From Miltoncostaea sp963771025 (GTDB lineage Bacteria > Actinomycetota > Thermoleophilia > Miltoncostaeales > Miltoncostaeaceae): 64,000 bases of DNA. The notes under the pieces were generated by a model that did not search any database, was not told the DNA's origin, and was given only the letters and a program-made list of their open reading frames with translations. Position 1 is the stretch's first letter. The number at the start of each line of letters is the position of its first letter. The stretch covers positions 124,001-188,000 of the forward strand of contig CAVYRL010000002.1 of the NCBI GenBank assembly GCA_963771025.1. The letters are read 5' to 3'. A program made the translations under genes and the position numbers. Shown here one piece after another: positions 54,814-63,378 of this stretch.

Positions 54814-55754
54814 TGACGACAATCCACGTGCTCGACGGGCGGGGCCTCGCGGTGGGACGAGCGGAACTCGCCGCCGCCATCGCCGACCAGCCGATCAAGC
54901 AGCACCTCATCCACGAGACGGTCATCGCCGAGCTCGCCGCGCGTCGCGCCGGCTCGCACTCGACGCTGACCCGCGGCAAGGTCCGGGGCGGTGGCACCAA
55001 GCCGTGGCGCCAGAAGGGCACCGGCCGCGCCCGCCAGGGCTCGATCCGGTCTCCGCAGTGGACCGGCGGCGGCATCGTCTTCGGCCCGACGCCGCGCACG
55101 TACGGCGGCAAGGTCAACCGCAAGGTGCGCCAGCAGGCGTTCCGCGCCGCCCTGCGCGCCCAGGTGGAGCGCGGCTCGGCCGCGATCCTGGACGCGACCG
55201 GCTGGGACGCGCCCTCGACGCGCGCCGCCGCCGAGTACCTGCGACAGGCGCCCGACGCCATCCAGGTGCGCCCGCTGCTCCTGATTCTGGACGACGTCAA
55301 CTCGTTCGAGGCGCGCTCGTTCCGCAACATCCCGGGCATCTACGTGCTCGGCGCCTCGGAGCTGGAGACGGTGGACATCGTCGCGGCCCGCGCGATCCTG
55401 GTCGAGCGGACGGCATGGGAGCGGCTCTCGGGTGGCGCGATCGACGTCGAGACCGTCTCGCCGGCGCCCAAGGTGAAGCCCGCGCCCAAGAAGACCCCGC
55501 CGCCCGCCCCCGCCCCCGTGGCGGCCGAGGTGGAGACGCCCAAGCCCAAGCGCACGCGCGCCAAGAAGGCCGCCGCGCCCGCGGAGGAGGCCGTCCCCCC
55601 CGAGGAGGCGACCGCCCTCGAGGACCCCGAGGTCGCCGAGGCTGCGGTCGAGGAGCCTGTCTCCGAGGCGAACGCGACGCCCGAGGCCGAGCCCGAGGGG
55701 CCCCGCCGAGGCCGACGCGACCGAGGCGCCCGCCGAGGAGCCCGAGGATGGTGA
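54813..55754 (+). CDS. rplD: Ribosomal protein uL4 with a long low-complexity tail and probable frameshift
   Basis: 313 residues as read, against ~205-220 for normal L4. The globular part (about 1-215) is standard, with GGGTKPWRQKGTGRARQGS. The tail is Pro/Ala/Lys then Ala/Glu-rich up to about residue 296, then abruptly becomes RRGRRDRGARRGARGW. If one base is removed at the GGGGCCCC run (55698-55704), the frame continues AEADATEAPAEEPEDGEPA and stops at 55764, overlapping the rplW start as ATGA. That product suits the acidic tail and operon spacing far better. It is either a sequence error, a real mutation, or +1 frameshifting at CCC-C. Confidence 0.93.
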   Translation: MTTIHVLDGRGLAVGRAELAAAIADQPIKQHLIHETVIAELAARRAGSHSTLTRGKVRGGGTKPWRQKGTGRARQGSIRSPQWTGGGIVFGPTPRTYGGKVNRKVRQQAFRAALRAQVERGSAAILDATGWDAPSTRAAAEYLRQAPDAIQVRPLLLILDDVNSFEARSFRNIPGIYVLGASELETVDIVAARAILVERTAWERLSGGAIDVETVSPAPKVKPAPKKTPPPAPAPVAAEVETPKPKRTRAKKAAAPAEEAVPPEEATALEDPEVAEAAVEEPVSEANATPEAEPEGPRRGRRDRGARRGARGW

Positions 55755-55760
55755 GCCCGC

Positions 55761-56062
55761 ATGACCGCGCTTCGTGACGACATCCGCAGGGTCATCGTGC
55801 GTCCGGTCATCTCGGAGAAGAGCTTCCAGCTCGTCCAGGCGCACAACCAGTACACCTTCCGCGTGCTCGACGGCGCCCACAAGACAGAGATCCGTCAGGC
55901 GATCGAGGACCTCTTCGACGTCACGGTGACCGATGTGCGGACCGTGTCCGTGCAGAGCAAGCCCAAGCGGCGCGGCGCCTCGCGCGGCCGTCGCCCGGGC
56001 TGGAAGAAGGCCATCGTCGAGCTGCGGCCCGGCGACAAGATCGAGCTCTTCGAGGGGGCCTG

Positions 56063-56063
<1 letters not shown>
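55761..56063 (+). CDS. rplW: Ribosomal protein uL23
   Basis: 100 residues. VIVRPVISEKSFQLVQAHNQYTFRV and PKRRGASRGRRPGWKKAIVEL are typical. It lines the peptide exit and docks trigger factor and SRP. The ATG would overlap the stop of the frame-corrected rplD; the stop shares a base with the rplB ATG. Confidence 0.97.
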
Positions 56064-56911
<848 letters not shown>

Positions 56912-56915
56912 GAAA

Positions 56916-57200
56916 ATGGGTCGTAGCAGCAAGAAGGGGCCGTTCGTCGATGACCGCTTGATGAAGCGGATCGAGGACATGAACACGGCAAACGAGAAGC
57001 GGATCGTCCGCACCTGGTCGCGTTCCTCCACGATCTTCCCGGAGATGGTCGGGCACACGATCGCGATCCACGACGGGCGCAAGCATGTGCCGGTCTTCAT
57101 CAGCGAGAGCATGGTCGGGCACAAGCTCGGCGAGTTCTCTCCGACGCGCACCTATCGGGGCCACGCCGGCTCCGACCGTACCTCCACCCTGCGCCGATGA
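56916..57200 (+). CDS. rpsS: Ribosomal protein uS19
   Basis: 94 residues. RSSKKGPFVDDRLMKRI and TWSRSSTIFPEMVGHTIAIHDGRKH are diagnostic. Partners S13 at the subunit head. Its stop overlaps rplV by four bases. Confidence 0.97.
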   Translation: MGRSSKKGPFVDDRLMKRIEDMNTANEKRIVRTWSRSSTIFPEMVGHTIAIHDGRKHVPVFISESMVGHKLGEFSPTRTYRGHAGSDRTSTLRR

Positions 57201-57562
57201 GCACCGACACCCTCGACACCCCCAGGGTCGTCACCGCGACGGCGCGCTATGTCCGCACGTCGGCCCGCAAAGGCCGCCTCGTGGCGGACCTCGTGCGCGG
57301 CAAGTCCGTCGGCGACGCGCAGGCCATCCTGGCCTACAGCACCCGCGCGGCCGCCGTGCCCATGCGCAAGGCGCTGCAGTCGGCGATCGCCAACGCGGAC
57401 CACAACCACGGCCTCGACGCGCGCGAGCTGGTGCTGGTGCGCGTGACGGTGGACGAGGGCCCGACGATCAAGCGCTTCCGGCCGCGCGCCCAGGGCCGCG
57501 CGACCCCGATCATGAAGCGCACCTGCCACATCACCATCGGCGTCGCCGAGACGGGAAGCTAG
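57197..57562 (+). CDS. rplV: Ribosomal protein uL22
   Basis: 121 residues. ATARYVRTSARKGRLVADLVRG and the RPRAQGRATPIMKRTCHI beta-hairpin, which lines the exit tunnel and is a macrolide-resistance site elsewhere, are present. ATGA overlap with rpsS. Confidence 0.97.
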   Translation: MSTDTLDTPRVVTATARYVRTSARKGRLVADLVRGKSVGDAQAILAYSTRAAAVPMRKALQSAIANADHNHGLDARELVLVRVTVDEGPTIKRFRPRAQGRATPIMKRTCHITIGVAETGS

Positions 57563-57566
57563 GAAC

Positions 57567-58340
57567 ATGGGTCAGAAGATCAACCCCACGGGCTTCCGTC
57601 TGGGCGTTCTCAACGGCTGGCGGAGCAACTGGTTCACCGAGCGCGACTTCGCGAAGTACCTCGACGAGGATCGCGTCGTCCGCAACCACATCACCCGCAA
57701 GCTGAGCCACGCGGGCCTCTCGTCGATCCATCTCAAGAAGGACCAGACGAAGCTGACGGTGGACATCTTCACCGCCCGCCCGGGCATCGTGATCGGCAAG
57801 AGCGGCTCCGAGGTGGACGCGCTGCGCCGCGAGCTCAACCGGCTCACCGGCAAGCAGATCCAGGTGAACATCAACGAGATCAAGCGGCCTGAGCTGGACG
57901 CGAAGCTGGTCGCCCAGTCGATCGCCGAGCAGCTCGAGAACCGGGTCAGCTTCCGGCGTGCCATGAAGCGTGCCCTGACCTCCGCGATGCGCTCGGGCGC
58001 CCAGGGCGTCAAGGTGCAGTGCGGCGGCCGGCTGGGTGGCACCGAGATGTCGCGGTCTGAGCACTACTCCGACGGCCGCGTTCCGCTGCACACCCTGCGC
58101 GCGGACATCGACTACGGCTTCCACGAGGCCAAGACGACGTTCGGCCGCATCGGCGTGAAGGTCTGGATCAACAAGGGCGAGGTCCTGCCCGAGGGCGTCA
58201 CGGACAGCCGCGGGCGCACCGACATGGACGCGGCTCCGCCGCCGCGACGCCCGCGTCGCGACCGCCGCCCCGGCGGTGGCGGTGAGCGGCGCGGCGGATC
58301 GGGCGGCGGCGGCTCCTCGAGCGGTGGGGGCGGCAGCTAG
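57567..58340 (+). CDS. rpsC: Ribosomal protein uS3 with Gly-rich tail
   Basis: 257 residues. The KH domain has the PGIVIGKSGSEVDALRREL motif, and the C-terminal S3 domain contains GRIGVKVWINKGE. The last ~45 residues are basic then Gly/Ser-rich (DRRPGGGGERRGGSGG...), an extension beyond the ~210-residue core. It helps form the mRNA entry channel. rplP follows without spacer. Confidence 0.97.
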   Translation: MGQKINPTGFRLGVLNGWRSNWFTERDFAKYLDEDRVVRNHITRKLSHAGLSSIHLKKDQTKLTVDIFTARPGIVIGKSGSEVDALRRELNRLTGKQIQVNINEIKRPELDAKLVAQSIAEQLENRVSFRRAMKRALTSAMRSGAQGVKVQCGGRLGGTEMSRSEHYSDGRVPLHTLRADIDYGFHEAKTTFGRIGVKVWINKGEVLPEGVTDSRGRTDMDAAPPPRRPRRDRRPGGGGERRGGSGGGGSSSGGGGS

Positions 58341-58754
58341 ATGTTGATGCCCAAGCGCACCAAGCACCGCAAGCACCACCGCGGGCGCCGTCGGGGCCTG
58401 ACCAAGGGCAACGAGGTCATCCACTTCGGCGAGTTCGGCCTGAAGGCCCTCGAGCCGGCGTCGATCACCAACCGTCAGATCGAGGCGGCGCGTATCGCCA
58501 TGACCCGTCGCATCAAGCGTGGCGGCAAGGTCTGGATCAACATCTTCCCGCAGCTCCCCGTCACCAAGAAGCCCGCCGAGACCCGCATGGGTTCGGGCAA
58601 GGGCTCTCCTGAGGGGTGGGTCGCGGTGGTCAAGCCGGGCCGGATCATGTTCGAGCTGGCCGGGGTTCCCGAGCCGCTTGCGCGCGACGCGATGCGTCTT
58701 GCCGCGAACAAGCTCCCGATCCGCTGCAAGTTCGTCACCCGTGAGGACGGTTAG
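58341..58754 (+). CDS. rplP: Ribosomal protein uL16
   Basis: 137 residues, MLMPKRTKHRKHHRGRRRG start (second ATG at 58347 less likely). RRIKRGGKVWINIFPQLPVTKKPAETRMG is the conserved core contacting the A-site tRNA. Directly follows rpsC. Confidence 0.97.
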   Translation: MLMPKRTKHRKHHRGRRRGLTKGNEVIHFGEFGLKALEPASITNRQIEAARIAMTRRIKRGGKVWINIFPQLPVTKKPAETRMGSGKGSPEGWVAVVKPGRIMFELAGVPEPLARDAMRLAANKLPIRCKFVTREDG

Positions 58755-58757
58755 GAC

Positions 58758-58952
58758 GTGAAGGCCAATGAGATCAGAGATCTGTCCGACGATGAGCTCG
58801 CCCGGCAGCTCGGCGTCGCCCGTGAGGCGCACTTCAACCTGCGCTTTCAGCACGCTTCGGGATCGCTCGAGCGCACGTCCGAGCTCTCCGCTCGTAAGCG
58901 CGAGATCGCCCAGTTGCTGACCATTGCGCGCGAGAGGGAGTTGCAGGTATGA
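58758..58952 (+). CDS. rpmC: Ribosomal protein uL29
   Basis: 64 residues, GTG start. KANEIRDLSDDELARQLGVAREAHFNLRFQ is typical of the two-helix hairpin. Near the tunnel exit next to L23. Overlaps rpsQ by four bases. Confidence 0.95.
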   Translation: MKANEIRDLSDDELARQLGVAREAHFNLRFQHASGSLERTSELSARKREIAQLLTIARERELQV

Positions 58953-59230
58953 GCGCCGCAGCACGCACGCCCCAGGAGTCCGTCGCCGGCCGCAAGGCCC
59001 GCCAGGGCCTGGTCGTGTCGGCCGTCCGGGACAAGACCATCACGGTCCGCCTCGAGACGTCCCGCGCCCACCCGGTCTACGGCAAGACGGTCCGCAGCTC
59101 GTCCAAGCTGCACGCCCACGACGAGAACAACGAGGCCTCCGAGGGAGACCTCGTGCGCGTCGTCGAGTGCCGGCCGCTGTCGCGCCAGAAGCGCTGGCGG
59201 CTGGTCGAGATCATCGAGAAGGCCCGCTAG
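58949..59230 (+). CDS. rpsQ: Ribosomal protein uS17
   Basis: 93 residues. RQGLVVSAVRDKTITVRLE and HDENNEASEGDLVRVVECRPLS form the OB-fold. A ~17-residue N-terminal extension (AAARTPQESVAG) precedes the core. rplN begins on the base after the stop. Confidence 0.97.
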   Translation: MSAAARTPQESVAGRKARQGLVVSAVRDKTITVRLETSRAHPVYGKTVRSSSKLHAHDENNEASEGDLVRVVECRPLSRQKRWRLVEIIEKAR

Positions 59231-59599
59231 GTGATCCAGGTAGAGACACGCCTCCGCGTCGCGGACAACACCGGTGCCCGGGAGATCCTGTGCATCCGGA
59301 TCATGGGCGGCTCCCGCCGTCGCTCGGCCTCGGTCGGCGACGTCATCGTCGGCACGGTCAAGCAGGCCGTCCCGAACGGGGCCATCAAGAAGGGCGACGT
59401 CGTTCGCGCGGTCATCGTGCGGACCAAGAAGGAGCACGGTCGCGGCGACGGCACCTTCATCGCGTTCGACGAGAACGCCGCCGTGATCATCGACAACGCT
59501 CAGAACCCCCGGGGGACCCGAATCTTCGGCCCGGTTGCCCGTGAGCTCCGCGAGAAGAACTTCATGAAGATCATCAGCCTCGCCCCGGAGGTCCTCTAG
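59231..59599 (+). CDS. rplN: Ribosomal protein uL14
   Basis: 122 residues, GTG start. IQVETRLRVADNTGAREILCIRIMGGS and GTRIFGPVARELREKNFMKIISLAPEVL are diagnostic. Forms intersubunit bridges with 16S rRNA. No spacer from rpsQ. Confidence 0.97.
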   Translation: MIQVETRLRVADNTGAREILCIRIMGGSRRRSASVGDVIVGTVKQAVPNGAIKKGDVVRAVIVRTKKEHGRGDGTFIAFDENAAVIIDNAQNPRGTRIFGPVARELREKNFMKIISLAPEVL

Positions 59600-59601
59600 C
59601 C

Positions 59602-59916
59602 ATGCCGGCACGGATCCGTAAGGGCGACCGCGTCGTGCTGCTGTCCGGCAAGGACAAGGGCAAGACGGGCATCGTGCTCGAGGTCCGCCCCTCCGAGCAG
59701 CGGGTGCTGGTCGAGGGCCTCAACATCATGAAGCGGCACACCAAGCCGCGTCCGCCCAATGACGCGGGCGGCGTGATCGAGCGGCCGGCGCCGATCCACA
59801 TTTCCAATGTCTCGCTGATCGACCCCAAGGACTCGCGCCCCACCCGGGTGCGTATCGAGGAGATCGACGGCCGGCGCGTCCGCGTCGCGGCACGCTCAGG
59901 GGAGAAGCTCGACTGA
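59602..59916 (+). CDS. rplX: Ribosomal protein uL24
   Basis: 104 residues. RIRKGDRVVLLSGKDKGKTG is the KOW motif, followed by the GLNIMKRHTKP block. Assembly initiator of the large subunit. Its TGA shares a base with the rplE ATG. Confidence 0.97.
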   Translation: MPARIRKGDRVVLLSGKDKGKTGIVLEVRPSEQRVLVEGLNIMKRHTKPRPPNDAGGVIERPAPIHISNVSLIDPKDSRPTRVRIEEIDGRRVRVAARSGEKLD

Positions 59917-60554
59917 TGTCCACCACGAACCACCAGGGCTCGCCGGCGCGCCTGAAGACCACCTACGAGACCGAGATCCGGCCGAAGCTCCAGGAGGAGT
60001 TCGGCTACCGTTCCCCGATGCAGCACCCGGGGCTCGAGAAGATCACGCTCAGCATGGGGGTCGGTGAGGCCAAGACCAACAGCAAGGCCCTCGACGAGGC
60101 CATCGAGCAGCTCGCGATCATCGCGGGCCAGCGGCCGGCCACGACGGTGGCCCGCAAGTCGATCGCCCAGTTCAAGCTGCGCGAGGGCATGGCGATCGGC
60201 GCGAAGGTCACGCTGCGGGGCAACCGCATGTGGGAGTTCCTCGACCGCCTGACGTCCGTCGCCCTCCCCCGGATCCGCGACTTCCGCGGCATCAATCCGG
60301 ACGGCTTCGACGGGCGCGGCAACTACAACCTGGGACTGCGCGAGCAGACCATCTTCCCCGAGATCGACTACGACAACGTGGATGCCGTGCGCGGCCTCAA
60401 CGTGACCATCACCACAACGGCCGGCACGGACGAGGAGGGGCGCGCGTTGCTCCGTCATCTCGGTCTGCCGTTCCGTGCAGAGGGATACACGGCCGAGGAG
60501 CGGGCAGCCCGCCGCCGGCGCAAGCAGAAGAAGTACGGCCGCGGCCGTCGTTAG
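59916..60554 (+). CDS. rplE: Ribosomal protein uL5
   Basis: 212 residues. KITLSMGVGEAKTNSKALDEA, IAQFKLREGMAIGAKVTLRG and the DFRGINPDGFDGRGNYNLGL loop are typical. A basic C-terminal addition (RRRRKQKKYGRGRR) extends the core. Binds 5S rRNA. Confidence 0.97.
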   Translation: MSTTNHQGSPARLKTTYETEIRPKLQEEFGYRSPMQHPGLEKITLSMGVGEAKTNSKALDEAIEQLAIIAGQRPATTVARKSIAQFKLREGMAIGAKVTLRGNRMWEFLDRLTSVALPRIRDFRGINPDGFDGRGNYNLGLREQTIFPEIDYDNVDAVRGLNVTITTTAGTDEEGRALLRHLGLPFRAEGYTAEERAARRRRKQKKYGRGRR

Positions 60555-60563
60555 AGGAGAAAA

Positions 60564-60749
60564 GTGGCAAAGACCAGCCTTCGGGTGAAGGCGTCCCGCA
60601 CGCCGAAGTACCCGACCCAGCAGTACACGCGCTGCCACAGCTGCGGACGCTCTCGGGCGGTCTTTCGCAAGTTCGGCCTGTGCCGCATCTGCCTGCGTCA
60701 GTCCGCGCACGCGGGCGTGATCCCCGGCATGACGAAGAGCAGCTGGTAG
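60564..60749 (+). CDS. rpsN: Ribosomal protein uS14, zinc-binding type Z
   Basis: 61 residues, GTG start after AGAGGAGAAAA. C24-xx-C27 and C40-xx-C43 make the zinc site of the short S14 form; the longer cysteine-free form is not seen here. In place within the spc operon. Confidence 0.96.
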   Translation: MAKTSLRVKASRTPKYPTQQYTRCHSCGRSRAVFRKFGLCRICLRQSAHAGVIPGMTKSSW

Positions 60750-60753
60750 CCCG

Positions 60754-61149
60754 ATGCTGACCGATCCCATCGCGGACATGCTCACGCGCATCCGCAACGC
60801 CAACACCGCTCTGCACGATGCCGTCGAGATGCCGGGCAGCACGCTCAAGGCCGCCGTGGCCAACGTGCTCAAGGAGCAGGGCTACATCACCGATTTCGAG
60901 CTGAAGGAGGGCCGGGTCGGCACCGACCTGGTCGTCAAGCTCAAGTACAGCCGGGATCGCCGTCGCGTGATCAGCGGCATCCAGCGCATCTCCAAGCCCG
61001 GTCGCCGTGTGTACGTCAACCGGACGACCATCCCGCGCGTCCTCGGCGGCATGGGGATCGCGGTCCTCTCGACGTCGCAGGGCGTCATCACCGGGCACGA
61101 GGCCCGTCGCCGAGGCATCGGCGGCGAGGTCATCTGCTCGGTGTGGTGA
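60754..61149 (+). CDS. rpsH: Ribosomal protein uS8
   Basis: 131 residues. DPIADMLTRIRNANTALHD at the start and GIAVLSTSQGVITGHEARRRGIGGEVICSVW at the end are diagnostic. In E. coli S8 represses the spc operon through an mRNA site near rplE; no equivalent was sought here. Confidence 0.97.
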   Translation: MLTDPIADMLTRIRNANTALHDAVEMPGSTLKAAVANVLKEQGYITDFELKEGRVGTDLVVKLKYSRDRRRVISGIQRISKPGRRVYVNRTTIPRVLGGMGIAVLSTSQGVITGHEARRRGIGGEVICSVW

Positions 61150-61165
61150 CGGGAAGGCTGAGTAG

Positions 61166-61699
61166 ATGAGTCGCATCGGACGCGCGCCGATTCCCATCCC
61201 GGATGGGGTGTCGGTCGACATCGCCGGACAGAAGGTCACGGTCACCGGTCCCAAGGGAGAGCTGCGCCACACCGTGGTGGAGCCCATCCGCGTGAACCAG
61301 GAGGACGGGACCCTCGTCGTCACACGGCCAACGGACCGCGGTCCGCACCGTGCCCTGCACGGTCTCTCGCGGACCCTCGTGGCCAACATGGTGGAGGGCG
61401 TCAGCAACGGCTTCGTGCGCCAGCTGGAGATCGTCGGCGTCGGGTACCGCGCGCAGCTCAGGGGCACCGCCCTGGAGCTGGCGGTGGGCTACTCGCACCC
61501 TGTTACCATCCAGCCCCCCGAGGGCATCTCCTTCGCCGTGCCGGCCCCGACCCAGGTGGTCGTGAGCGGTATCGACAAGCAGGCGGTCGGTGAGATCACC
61601 GCCCAGATCCGCGGGGTCCGCCCGCCCGAGCCCTACAAGGGCAAGGGCATCCGCTACACGGGCGAAGCCGTTCGACGCAAGGTTGGCAAGCGCGCATGA
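61166..61699 (+). CDS. rplF: Ribosomal protein uL6
   Basis: 177 residues. SRIGRAPIPIPDGVSVDI and the C-terminal PPEPYKGKGIRYTGEAVRRKVGK are typical of the two-domain protein near the factor-binding site. Four-base overlap with rplR. Confidence 0.97.
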   Translation: MSRIGRAPIPIPDGVSVDIAGQKVTVTGPKGELRHTVVEPIRVNQEDGTLVVTRPTDRGPHRALHGLSRTLVANMVEGVSNGFVRQLEIVGVGYRAQLRGTALELAVGYSHPVTIQPPEGISFAVPAPTQVVVSGIDKQAVGEITAQIRGVRPPEPYKGKGIRYTGEAVRRKVGKRA

Positions 61700-62046
61700 G
61701 CCTCAGCACACGGGAAGGTCAACTCCGCCGTCACCGGCGCATTCGTGGACGTGTCGTGGGCTCGGCCGAGCGGCCGCGCCTGTGCGTCGCCAGGTCCAAC
61801 AAGCGCATCTACGCACAGGTCATCGACGACGCCCGCGGTCACACGCTGGCGGCGGCCGGGTCCCACGAGGCGCCCCTCAAGGGGCTGTCGAAGGGGGAGG
61901 CGGCGGCCCAGGTCGGCAAGCTGCTGGCCGAGCGGGCCAAGCGGGCCGGCGTCGAGCAGGTCGTGTTCGACCGGGGCGGTTACAAGTACCACGGGCGCGT
62001 GAAGTCGCTCGCAGACGGGGCCCGCGAGGGCGGGCTCGAGTTCTAG
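61696..62046 (+). CDS. rplR: Ribosomal protein uL18
   Basis: 116 residues. RHRRIRGRVVGSAERPRLCVARSNKRIYAQVIDD is the conserved 5S rRNA-binding region; it ends DGAREGGLEF. Overlaps rplF by four bases. Confidence 0.97.
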   Translation: MSLSTREGQLRRHRRIRGRVVGSAERPRLCVARSNKRIYAQVIDDARGHTLAAAGSHEAPLKGLSKGEAAAQVGKLLAERAKRAGVEQVVFDRGGYKYHGRVKSLADGAREGGLEF

Positions 62047-62067
62047 TTCGTGAGAGGGTGAGCGCGC

Positions 62068-62655
62068 GTGGCTGAGGTACGCCGAGGGGCAAAGATCAAT
62101 CCGGACGGACTCGAGCTCAATGAGCGGGTCGTCCAGGTCAACCGTGTCGCGAAGGTCGTCAAGGGCGGCCGGCGTTTCTCGTTCTCCGCACTCGTCGTGG
62201 TGGGCAACGAGGTCAACACCGTCGGCGTCGGGCACGGCAAGGCCAAAGAGGTCCCGGTCGCGATCCAGAAGGCTGTCGAGGACGCGAAGAAGAACCTGTT
62301 CCGGGTGCCCAAGTACCGGACCACGATCACCCACCAGGTGCTCGGTCGCTCCGGCGCCGGCAAGGTCTTCATGAAGCCGGCGTCCGAGGGTACCGGCGTC
62401 ATCGCCGGCGGCGGGGTGCGTGCAGTGCTGGAGCTCGCGGGGATCCGCGACATCCTCACCAAGTCGCTCGGCACCAGCAATCCGGTGAACCTGGTGGCCG
62501 CGACCGTCGCGGGGCTCAAGTCCCTGCGCCGCCCGGAGGAGATCGCCGCGCTCCGCGACAAGACGGTGGCCGAGGTCTTCGGCATCGAGTCCGGCTCGGG
62601 CGCGCCCGCGACGGAGCCCGTGGCGGCGGTGGCGGCGGCGGCGAGCGCCGAATGA
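62068..62655 (+). CDS. rpsE: Ribosomal protein uS5
   Basis: 195 residues, GTG start. ERVVQVNRVAKVVKGGRRFSFSALVVVG and the GGGVRAVLELAGIRDILTKSLG block are diagnostic. Last ~20 residues are an Ala/Glu-rich tail (SGAPATEPVAAVAAA). Overlaps rpmD by four bases. Confidence 0.97.
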   Translation: MAEVRRGAKINPDGLELNERVVQVNRVAKVVKGGRRFSFSALVVVGNEVNTVGVGHGKAKEVPVAIQKAVEDAKKNLFRVPKYRTTITHQVLGRSGAGKVFMKPASEGTGVIAGGGVRAVLELAGIRDILTKSLGTSNPVNLVAATVAGLKSLRRPEEIAALRDKTVAEVFGIESGSGAPATEPVAAVAAAASAE

Positions 62656-62840
62656 GCCTCCTCACCATCACCCAGGTCCGGTCCGAGATCGGCACCCAGA
62701 AGCGCCACCGAGGCACGCTGCGCGCCCTCGGCCTGCGCAAGATCGGCCAGACCGTCCAGCACGAGGACTCCCCGCAGCTGCAGGGAATGCTCCGGATGGT
62801 GGCCCGCCTCGTCCGTGTGGAGAGTGCCCCGAATGCCTGA
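62652..62840 (+). CDS. rpmD: Ribosomal protein uL30
   Basis: 62 residues. LTITQVRSEIGTQKRHRGTLRALGLRKIGQ is typical. Its final eight bases overlap the rplO start, so the two are tightly coupled. Confidence 0.96.
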   Translation: MSLLTITQVRSEIGTQKRHRGTLRALGLRKIGQTVQHEDSPQLQGMLRMVARLVRVESAPNA

Positions 62841-63372
62841 GAACGCCGAGATCCCCGAGAGCGCGCCGGAGGACATCCGGCTCGACAAGCTCGCCCCACG
62901 TCCCGGCGCCAAGCGCCCCCGCAAGCGGGTCGGCCGCGGCATCGGGTCGGGCACCGGCAAGACCTCCGGTCGCGGCCAGAAGGGCCTCGGCTCGCGCGCC
63001 GGCGGCGGTGTGCGCCCCGGTTACCAGGGCGGGCAGATGCCTGTGTACATGCAGCAGGGCAAGCTCCGCGGCTCCAACCGCAAGATGTCGATGCCGATGG
63101 GTCCGTTCCGGACGCACTCGGTTCCGGTCAACGTCGGCCGCCTGTCGGAGGTGTTCGAGGCGGGCGCGACGGTCGATCCGGAGGCCATGGCCGCGAAGGG
63201 GCTCGTGAAGAACAACGCGAACCGCGATTGGCCGGTCAAGGTCCTCGCCTCGGGCGAGATCGACCGCGCGCTGACGGTGAGGGCGCACGCCGTGTCCGCC
63301 GCGGCCCGTGTCAAGATCGAGGCGGCGGGCGGGACCGTGGAGATCATCGGCGAGGCAGCAACGACCGAGTAG
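62833..63372 (+). CDS. rplO: Ribosomal protein uL15
   Basis: 179 residues from the ATG at 62833. A ~22-residue acidic N-terminal extension (PENAEIPESAPEDIRLDKL) precedes the standard LAPRPGAKRPRKRVGRG core, followed by the Gly-rich GSGTGKTSGRGQKG. Overlaps rpmD by eight bases and is followed by secY after six. Confidence 0.96.
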   Translation: MPENAEIPESAPEDIRLDKLAPRPGAKRPRKRVGRGIGSGTGKTSGRGQKGLGSRAGGGVRPGYQGGQMPVYMQQGKLRGSNRKMSMPMGPFRTHSVPVNVGRLSEVFEAGATVDPEAMAAKGLVKNNANRDWPVKVLASGEIDRALTVRAHAVSAAARVKIEAAGGTVEIIGEAATTE

Positions 63373-63378
63373 GTAGGG

